Below are positions 58,119-64,000 of a stretch of 64,000 nucleotides of DNA, in pieces. The stretch comes from Stenotrophomonas maltophilia. GTDB lineage: Bacteria; Pseudomonadota; Gammaproteobacteria; Xanthomonadales; Xanthomonadaceae. Made by a program: the position numbers and the translations under genes. The stretch covers positions 1 to 64,000 of the forward strand of contig NZ_CP106759.1 of assembly GCF_025642255.1 (NCBI RefSeq), in the 5' to 3' direction. The notes beneath the pieces were generated by a model. It searched no databases. It saw nothing but the letters and a program-made list of their open reading frames with translations, and was not told where the DNA came from. The stretch's first letter is position 1. The number at the start of each line of letters is the position of its first letter.

Positions 58119-58958
58119 ATGTCTGTGATCTTCCGCCCTGCCCGTCCCCTGCTTGGCCTGGCCATCGTGCTGGCGCTGGCCGGCTGTGCCGCGTCTGCTG
58201 CCCGGCCGACCGCCGTCGAAGCCAACGTCACCACCAAGGCCGTGGGCTATCTGGACGCGCGCGCCGTACCGGCCAGCCTGGCCCTGGTTCCGGCGCCACC
58301 CACCGCGGGCTCGGCGGGCTTCGCCCTGGATGAACAGGTCAGCCGCGAAGCGCGTGCACTGCGCGGCAGCCCACGCTTCGCCCAGGCCACGCTGGATGCC
58401 GAACTGGCCTTTCCGGAAGGTGCCAACCAGTTCTCCTGCGCGGTCGACATCGATGTGGACGCGGTGAAGACGCCCGCGCTGTACCGCCTGCTGGAGCGCA
58501 GCCGGATCGACGCCAGCGCTGCCACCAAGGTCGCCAAGAACCACTACCAGCGCCCGCGCCCGTTCATGGTCAATGGCGAGCCGACCTGCACGCCGGATGA
58601 TGAAGCGGGCCTGCGCAGCAACGGGTCCTATCCGTCCGGCCACACCTCGATCGGCTGGGCATGGGCCCTGATCCTGTCGGAGATCGCGCCGGATCGTGCC
58701 GATGCCATCCAGGCCCGTGGCCGCAACTATGGCGAGAGCCGCCTGGTGTGCAACGTGCACTGGCAGAGCGACATCCTCGAAGGCCGTTTCATGGGGGCTG
58801 CCGCCGTTGCCCGGCTGCATGACAATGCCGCGTTCCAGCGCGACCTGCTGGCGGCACGCAGCGAGATCGCCGCCGCGCGCAAGGCCGGCCTGCACTCCAG
58901 CCGCAACTGCACCGCCGAAGAGGCAGTGCTGAAGGTACGCCCGCAGAGCGCGCTGTAA
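58119..58958 (+). CDS. PAP2-type acid phosphatase lipoprotein (class A type)
   Basis: A 279-residue nonspecific acid phosphatase of the vanadium-haloperoxidase fold. The signal peptide ends in a lipobox (ALAGC), predicting a lipid anchor. The signature is complete: KVAKNHYQRPRPF (KX6RP, about 135-146), YPSGHTSIGWAW (PSGH, about 170) and ESRLVCNVHWQSDI (SRX5HX3D, about 205). Cys residues in FSCAVDID and TCTPDDEAG are as in class A enzymes. It is the second surface phosphatase of this window. It is divergent from the lipase gene. Confidence 0.9.
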   Translation: MSVIFRPARPLLGLAIVLALAGCAASAARPTAVEANVTTKAVGYLDARAVPASLALVPAPPTAGSAGFALDEQVSREARALRGSPRFAQATLDAELAFPEGANQFSCAVDIDVDAVKTPALYRLLERSRIDASAATKVAKNHYQRPRPFMVNGEPTCTPDDEAGLRSNGSYPSGHTSIGWAWALILSEIAPDRADAIQARGRNYGESRLVCNVHWQSDILEGRFMGAAAVARLHDNAAFQRDLLAARSEIAAARKAGLHSSRNCTAEEAVLKVRPQSAL

Positions 58959-59010
58959 GCGCTCGCGGCGCACAGGTGGCACCGGGCCACGCCCGGCGGA
59001 CACCGAACGC

Positions 59011-59039
59011 AGAAGGGCCGGCATTGCGCCGGCCCTTCT
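59011..59039. terminator. Hairpin between convergent phosphatase and TonB-receptor genes
   Basis: AGAAGGGCCGGC and GCCGGCCCTTCT form a perfect 12-bp stem around a 5-base loop, midway between two convergent genes. There is no clear T-run on either strand, so termination is likely but may need Rho. Confidence 0.55.
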
Positions 59040-59064
59040 ACAGTGCCTCGGTACAGCGACCGCA

Positions 59065-61332
59065 TCAGAACTTCGCGGTGAACTCCACGCCCCAGGTCCG
59101 CGGCTCGTTGAGGAAGCCGGTCAGGTTGTTGAAGTCGATCGCACCGACCACGCGTGTCTGGTTGGTGAGGTTGCGGCCGAACACCGCCACGTCGTACTGG
59201 CCGTACTCCCAGTTGTAGCCCAGGCGCAGGCCGCCTTCCAGCGAACTGCGGCTGCGGAACTCCGGCGACTCGTAGATGAAGAAGTTCACCGGGCTGCGGT
59301 AGGCCCAGTCGGTGTAGGCGTACAGCTCGCTGCCATCGGTGAGCGGGAAGCCCACGCGCAGGGTCATGTTGTGGATCCACTTCGGCGCCTGCGGCAGCGG
59401 ATTGCCGTTGACCAGGGCGTAGGTGCCGCCGTTGATCACCGTGGTGGGATCGGTGATGGTGCAGCCACCGCCGCAGATCGCCACGGCCAGGTTTCCGTCC
59501 TTGATCTCGGTGTCGTTGTAGCTGCTGCCCAGGGTCAGCAGGACGTTGTCGGCCAGGTAGGCTTCCAGGTCCAGCTCCACACCCTGGCCGATGGTCTTGT
59601 CGGCGTTGAGCAGGGTGGCGGTATTGTTGCTGCCGCCGACCGCGATCAGCTGCTGGCCGTCGACGTCGTAGCGGAACACGCTGAAGCCCAGGCGGGCGCG
59701 GCGATCGAACAGGTCGGCCTTGATGCCGGCTTCGTACGAGATCACCTTCTCGGAATCGGCCTGCGACACGCCACCGAAGGCCAGACGGCCCTGGATCGAC
59801 GGCGCGCGGAAGCCCTTGGCCACGCGCGCATACGCATTGACGTTGTCGGTCAGCTTGTACACACCGCTGACATCCCAGCTGACGTCATCGACGTCGGTGT
59901 TGGCCAGGTACGGCCCGCTCACCGGGGTGCCACCCTGCACGGCCTGCAGCACGCGCGCGGTGAAGTCCTTCTTGTCCTGCGTGTAGCGCACGCCGGCGCG
60001 CAGCTTGAAGCGGTCGGTGACATCGAAGTCGCCCGATGCGAACACCGCCCACGCCTTGTTGCGCTGGCTCTGCACGGCATGGCCGGTCTGCGGATTGCCC
60101 GGCGTCAGCGAGTCGTAGTTGAAGCTGTCGATGGTGACGTCTTCATCGAAGTAGAAGACACCGGCCTGCCAGTCGAAGCGGCCCCACTCATTGGATTCCA
60201 CGCGGAATTCCTGGGTCCACTGGCGGTGGTGCGGCAGGCCATCGGCCGATTCGGACGGGAACGGAATGAAGCCCGGGCCATAATTGCCGGCGCCGAGGAA
60301 CGAAGCACCGTAGCCACCGTCGATATCGCCGCGGTTGAGCGATTCGGCAGTCTCGTAGCCGGTGATGGAGTGCAGGGTCACCGAGCCGAGGTTCCACTGC
60401 AGGCGCGCGCTGCCGCCCCAGGTTTCCAGGTCGGAGAAGTTCACGCCGTCGTTGGCCACCTTGTCGCGGTCGAAGTTCTCGACCAGCGCGTTGCTGCCCT
60501 TCTGGATGATGTTGGCGCGGAACAGGCGGGCGGTGCCGTTGAGCTTGCGCTTGTGCAGGTTGAACAGGGCCTCGAAATCGTCGCCCTCATACAGGAACTG
60601 CACGCGGCCGGCGGCCTCGTCATAGCCTTCAAAACCACTGTTGGGCGCGCCGACGCGGGTGTTGTCGACCCAGTCGTCGCGGCGCTGGTAGATCGCCGAA
60701 ACGCGTGCCGACCAGCGGTCGGTCAGCGGGCCGCCGTAGGCGCCCTGCACGTTCCAGCTGTTGTAGCTGCCGTAGCCGACGCGGACGTAGCCATCGGCAT
60801 CCTGCGACGGACGCGCCGAATCGAACTTGACCACGCCGGCCGGCGTGTTGCGGCCGAACAGGGTGCCCTGCGGCCCACGCAGCACTTCCACGTTGGCCAG
60901 GTCGAACAACGGGAAGCCCTTCAGCAGCGGGCTTTCCTGCACCACGTCGTCGTACACCAGCGAGACCGGCTGCGAGGCATTGAGGTCGAAGTCGGTGTTG
61001 CCGAGGCCGCGCATGTAGAAGCGCGGGAAGGCACGGCCATAGGACGATTCGATGTTGAGGCTGGGTACGCGCGCGGCCAGGAAGCGGATGTCGTCGCCGG
61101 CCGAGCCGAGCACATCGAGCTTCTCGCCCTGGATCGCGGTGATCGCGACCGGCACGTCCTTGGCATTCTCGACGCGGCGCTGGGCCGTCACCTGCAGGGT
61201 ATCGAGCGCGACCGGATCCTTGGCGGCGGGGGTTTCCTGGGCGGCTGCAACCAGCGGCAGCAGGGCGGAGAGAGCGGCAACGAGGGGGCGCGCGACCGGA
61301 ATACGGCCGCGGGAAGTGCGGGTCGGGGACAT
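59065..61332 (-). CDS. TonB-dependent outer-membrane receptor
   Basis: A 755-residue receptor from MSPTRTSRGRIPVARP at 61332, with a signal peptide ending near VAAAQE. Plug features: LDTLQVTAQRRVENAKDVPVAI, ARVPSLNIESSYGRAFPRFYMRGLGNTDFDL and VEVLRGPQGTLFGRNTPAG. The barrel ends in TWGVEFTAKF with terminal Phe. A loop with AICGGGCTITDP may be disulfide-bonded. The wording is that of receptors common in sphingomonads and xanthomonads whose ligands are mostly unknown. It is divergent from the AIM24-family gene. Confidence 0.92.
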   Translation of the reverse strand: MSPTRTSRGRIPVARPLVAALSALLPLVAAAQETPAAKDPVALDTLQVTAQRRVENAKDVPVAITAIQGEKLDVLGSAGDDIRFLAARVPSLNIESSYGRAFPRFYMRGLGNTDFDLNASQPVSLVYDDVVQESPLLKGFPLFDLANVEVLRGPQGTLFGRNTPAGVVKFDSARPSQDADGYVRVGYGSYNSWNVQGAYGGPLTDRWSARVSAIYQRRDDWVDNTRVGAPNSGFEGYDEAAGRVQFLYEGDDFEALFNLHKRKLNGTARLFRANIIQKGSNALVENFDRDKVANDGVNFSDLETWGGSARLQWNLGSVTLHSITGYETAESLNRGDIDGGYGASFLGAGNYGPGFIPFPSESADGLPHHRQWTQEFRVESNEWGRFDWQAGVFYFDEDVTIDSFNYDSLTPGNPQTGHAVQSQRNKAWAVFASGDFDVTDRFKLRAGVRYTQDKKDFTARVLQAVQGGTPVSGPYLANTDVDDVSWDVSGVYKLTDNVNAYARVAKGFRAPSIQGRLAFGGVSQADSEKVISYEAGIKADLFDRRARLGFSVFRYDVDGQQLIAVGGSNNTATLLNADKTIGQGVELDLEAYLADNVLLTLGSSYNDTEIKDGNLAVAICGGGCTITDPTTVINGGTYALVNGNPLPQAPKWIHNMTLRVGFPLTDGSELYAYTDWAYRSPVNFFIYESPEFRSRSSLEGGLRLGYNWEYGQYDVAVFGRNLTNQTRVVGAIDFNNLTGFLNEPRTWGVEFTAKF

Positions 61333-61492
61333 GGCGGTAGGCTGTGTTTGGAGGGGTGGTAAAACGGCGCTACCAGATAATTGTTGCAATACAGCACCTG
61401 CGCCGCAAATGGCCGCTGTTCATGGCGCGGTCGCGGGCCACCGGGGAGGGTCGCTAGACTCGGGCTTTCCCACCCCGACCCGGCGCACCGCC

Positions 61493-62515
61493 ATGACCCA
61501 GTGGTACTTCCATTCCTCCGCCCAGGCCGACCGCATCGGGCCGCTCGATGACGAAGCCGCGCGCCGCTACGCGCAGGCCAACCCCCGCGCGCTGGCCTGG
61601 TGCCAGGGCATGAGCGGCTGGACCGCCATCGCCGAGGTGCCCGAGCTGCAGGCGCCCGCCCCGGGCATGCCCAACACGCCGCCACCCGTGCCGGGCGGGC
61701 CTGCGCGGGGCCGGGCCGACGACATCGACTTCCGCATCGTCGGCCATGAGATGCAGTTCGTGGAGATCGAGCTGGATCCCGGCGAGAGCGCCATCGCCGA
61801 AGCCGGCGCGCTGATGTTCAAGGACGCCTCGGTGCAGATGGATACGGTGTTCGGCGACGGCACGCACAGCGGCCAGGGCGGCGGCATCATGGACAAGCTG
61901 ATGTCGGCCGGCAAACGCGTGCTGACCGGCGAGAGCCTGTTCGCCACGCTCTATACGCATACCGGGCAGGGCAAGGCCAAGGTCGCTTTCGCCGCGCCCT
62001 ACCCCGGCACCGTGCTGGCCATGAAGCTGGACCAGCACGGCGGCCGCCTGGTCTGCCAGAAGGACAGCTTCCTGGCCGGGGCGCGCGGTGTGCAGATCGG
62101 CGTGCAGTTCCAGCGCAAGATCATGACCGGCCTGTTCGGCGGCGAAGGCTTCATCATGCAGAAGCTGGAAGGCGATGGCTGGGTGTTCATCCACGCCGGA
62201 GGCTGTGTGGTCGAGCGCGAACTGGCCGCCGGCGAGCGGCTGGACGTGGATACCGGCTGCGTGGTCGCCTACCACCCGACGGTGGACATGGACGTGCGCC
62301 GGGTCAGTGGCATCAAGAGCATGGTGTTTGGTGGCGAGGGTGTGTTCCTGGCAACCCTGACCGGACCGGGCAAGGTCTGGCTGCAATCGCTGCCGTTCTC
62401 GCGCCTGGCCGGCCGGATGTGGATGGCCGCGCCGCAGGGCGGCGGGCAGAACCGCGGCGAAGGCTCGGTGCTGGGCGGCATCGGCCGCATCCTCGACGGC
62501 GACAACCGGTTCTGA
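61493..62515 (+). CDS. AIM24/TIGR00266 family protein with N-terminal GYF-like domain
   Basis: A 340-residue soluble protein in two parts. Residues about 1-55 (WYFHSSAQADRIGPLDDEAARRYAQ, WCQGMSGWTAIAEVPEL) look like a GYF_2 domain; a Pro/Gly-rich linker follows (about 56-75). From about 76 comes a TIGR00266/AIM24 beta-sandwich: VEIELDPGESAIAEAGALMF, GQGKAKVAFAAPYPGTVLAM, GGEGFIMQKLEGDGWVF and FGGEGVFLATLTGPG. Function of the family is poorly known. The fusion of GYF-like and AIM24 parts is the noteworthy point. Confidence 0.85.
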   Translation: MTQWYFHSSAQADRIGPLDDEAARRYAQANPRALAWCQGMSGWTAIAEVPELQAPAPGMPNTPPPVPGGPARGRADDIDFRIVGHEMQFVEIELDPGESAIAEAGALMFKDASVQMDTVFGDGTHSGQGGGIMDKLMSAGKRVLTGESLFATLYTHTGQGKAKVAFAAPYPGTVLAMKLDQHGGRLVCQKDSFLAGARGVQIGVQFQRKIMTGLFGGEGFIMQKLEGDGWVFIHAGGCVVERELAAGERLDVDTGCVVAYHPTVDMDVRRVSGIKSMVFGGEGVFLATLTGPGKVWLQSLPFSRLAGRMWMAAPQGGGQNRGEGSVLGGIGRILDGDNRF

Positions 62516-62525
62516 TCGCCTGCGG

Positions 62526-62593
62526 GTAGCGCCGGGCCAAGCCCGGCGAGCGCAGCGGCCCTGAACTGCCCGCCAGGCCATGCCCGGCGCTAC
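62526..62593. repeat. Inverted pair of GTAG-type palindromes
   Basis: A unit with GTAGCGCCGGG, CCAAG and CCCGGCG at 62526-62548 faces a second one at 62571-62593 whose minus-strand reading begins GTAGCGCCGGGCATGG. This head-to-tail inverted dimer is the typical arrangement of SMAG/REP elements. It lies between the AIM24 gene and the patatin gene. Confidence 0.82.
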
Positions 62594-62697
62594 CCATGGC
62601 GGTCCATGAATAGGGCGTCGTCCTGCCCTGCCCGGCCCGCCGTGGCTTCGGTATGCTGGCGCCCTTCCCTGAATCCGGCGCCGCGAGCGCATTGCCG

Positions 62698-63690
62698 ATG
62701 AGCCTGTTCCGTCCCCGCGTGCTGCTGTCCGTTGCCCTGCTTGGCCTGCTGGCCGGTTGCGGTGGCGATCCGGTGCGTCCGGCGCCGCCGCCGGCGCCGA
62801 CCGTGGTGCCGCAGGCCAAGCCGGTGAAGATCGGCATCGCGCTGGGCGGCGGCGCGGCCAAGGGCTTTGCCCACATCGGCGTGATCAAGATGCTCGAGGC
62901 CAACGGCTTCGAGCCGGTGGTGGTGTCCGGCACCAGCGCCGGCAGTGTGGTCGGCGCGTTGTACGCCAGCGGCATGGATGCGTTCCAGATGCAGAGCCGG
63001 GCCGTCGCGCTGGATGAAGCCAGCATCCGCGACGTGCGCCTGTTCTCCGGCGGGCTGGTGCAGGGCCAGAAGCTGCAGGACTACGTCAACGAGCAGGTCG
63101 CCAACCGTCCGGCAGAGCGCCTGAAGAAGCCGTTCGCCGCCGTCGCCACCCAGCTCGAAACCGGCGAACGCGCGATCTTCGTGCGCGGCAACGTGGGCCA
63201 GGCCGTCCGTGCGTCCAGCAGCATCCCTGGCGTGTTCGAGCCGGTGAAGATCGGCGGCCGCAACTACGTCGATGGCGGCGTGGTCAGCCCGGTGCCGGTC
63301 GATGCCGCGCGCCAGCTCGGTGCCGACTTCGTGATCGCCGTGGACATCTCCAGCAAGGCCAGTGGCAAGGCACCGACTGACATGCTCGGCATCGTCAACC
63401 AGTCGATCGCGATCATGGGCCAGCGCCTGGGCGAGCAGGAACTGGCCCGCGCCGACATCGTGATCCGCCCGCGCGTGCTGGATATCGGTGCGGCTGATTT
63501 CAGCCAGCGCGGGACCGCGATCCTGGAGGGCGAAAAGGCGGCGATGGCCGCGATGCCGCAGATCCGCGCGAAGATCCAGCAGCTGCAGAAGGCGCGCGCC
63601 GCCGCGCTGGCACCGCCGCCGGTCGCCGCGCCGAAGTGCGAGGAGACCTCGCGGCTGGGCAGGCTGATGGGGCGCAAGGACAAGTGCTGA
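62698..63690 (+). CDS. Patatin-like phospholipase lipoprotein
   Basis: A 330-residue protein with a lipoprotein signal (MSLFRPRVLLSVALLGLLAGC, Cys21). The patatin core has the oxyanion loop LGGGAAKGFAHIG near 50, the nucleophile GTSAGSVVGALY near 80 and the catalytic Asp in YVDGGVVSPVP near 193. Such bacterial proteins resemble RssA. The start at 62698 gives the lipobox; an earlier start at 62653 is open but would spoil the signal. The C-terminus is basic and contains CEETSRLGRLMGRKDKC. Confidence 0.88.
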   Translation: MSLFRPRVLLSVALLGLLAGCGGDPVRPAPPPAPTVVPQAKPVKIGIALGGGAAKGFAHIGVIKMLEANGFEPVVVSGTSAGSVVGALYASGMDAFQMQSRAVALDEASIRDVRLFSGGLVQGQKLQDYVNEQVANRPAERLKKPFAAVATQLETGERAIFVRGNVGQAVRASSSIPGVFEPVKIGGRNYVDGGVVSPVPVDAARQLGADFVIAVDISSKASGKAPTDMLGIVNQSIAIMGQRLGEQELARADIVIRPRVLDIGAADFSQRGTAILEGEKAAMAAMPQIRAKIQQLQKARAAALAPPPVAAPKCEETSRLGRLMGRKDKC

Positions 63691-63720
63691 GCCCTCGCCC
63701 GCGCTGAGCGGTGCTCAGGG

Positions 63721-64000
63721 TTACAGCTGCGACAGTGGCAACGCCTGGAAGCCCTTCACCGTGCGCAGCACGAAGCTGGAATTGGCATCGGCCACGCCAC
63801 CGGCATTGAGCAGGCGGTCCAGCAGGAAGCGCGAGAAGTGCTCGAGGTCGCGCACGTAGACGTGCAACAGGTAATCCATGTCGCCGGTGAGCGCATGGCA
63901 GGCCACCACTTCATCCCAGCCCTGCACGCTGTCCACGAAATGCGCGATGGCCGCCTGGTCGTGCTTTTCCAGTTGCACCCGCACGAACGCCTGCAGGCCC
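63721..64000 (-). CDS. Lrp/AsnC-family transcriptional regulator, 3' part only
   Basis: The gene runs off the right edge of the window. The visible 93 residues are the ligand-sensing RAM domain of an Lrp/AsnC regulator (GLQAFVRVQLEKHD, VVACHALTGDMDYLLHVYVRDLEHFSRFLLDRLL, VADANSSFVLRTVKGFQALPL). The N-terminal helix-turn-helix is outside the window, so the regulated genes and effector cannot be named. The reading frame is open to base 64000. Confidence 0.85.
   Translation of the reverse strand, partial: GLQAFVRVQLEKHDQAAIAHFVDSVQGWDEVVACHALTGDMDYLLHVYVRDLEHFSRFLLDRLLNAGGVADANSSFVLRTVKGFQALPLSQL

Noticed and set aside
61370-61400. CAGATAATTGTTGCAATA upstream of the third TonB receptor as a Fur box
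   Set aside because: The match to the GATAATGATAATCATTATC consensus is too poor to support iron regulation.

Overview
The window looks like the replication-origin end of a gammaproteobacterial chromosome of the family Xanthomonadaceae, most likely a Stenotrophomonas of the S. maltophilia group. Four things point there: the order dnaA-dnaN-recF-gyrB starting at base 1; a tonB-exbB-exbD-exbD cluster close to the origin; several short palindromes that begin with GTAG (the REP-like GTAG/SMAG type known from S. maltophilia); and high-GC coding DNA with many TonB-dependent receptors. The species call is inference from gene order and repeats, not from a search.

Region by region. 1-7.1 kb is the origin block (dnaA, dnaN, recF, gyrB), with DnaA boxes on both sides of dnaN and four parS-like palindromes, two of them inside recF. 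7.1-12.8 kb holds two membrane/envelope proteases, a TPR protein and the TonB energising complex. 12.9-16.6 kb has cardiolipin synthase, a small membrane protein, pdxJ and a radical SAM protein. 16.8-22.5 kb is the main accessory island: a secreted two-gene RHS system with a lower-GC variable tail and a small membrane protein in the usual place of an immunity gene. 22.6-26 kb (minus strand) has a 2OG-Fe(II) oxygenase, fbp and an aromatic aminotransferase. 26-35.4 kb has a PqqU/YncD-like receptor, two small uncharacterised genes, the Ku-LigD end-joining pair and a large TonB receptor.

35.5-38.7 kb is a minus-strand run (ttcA, rdgC, a YgjP-like metallopeptidase, a small membrane protein). 39-44.8 kb holds plsB with a coupled lipoprotein gene, a secreted trypsin-like protease, and an acid phosphatase overlapping pyrF. 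45.7-53.2 kb has yceH, an acetyltransferase, rep, tdk, a periplasmic protein, opgD and mutM. 53.2-58 kb has an EF-hand protein overlapping a fatty acid desaturase, an orphan ABC ATPase, and a lipase/DUF4785 pair. 58-64 kb has a class A-type acid phosphatase, a third TonB receptor, an AIM24-family protein, a patatin lipoprotein and the truncated end of an Lrp-family regulator.

The common themes are chromosome replication and segregation at the left end, and cell-envelope and secreted functions everywhere else: three TonB receptors with their energising complex, phospholipid synthesis and modification, secreted hydrolases and the RHS system. I saw no tRNA or rRNA gene, insertion sequence, prophage or CRISPR array. 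The only gene-free stretch above 300 bases is 2709-3413, which carries origin-like sequence.
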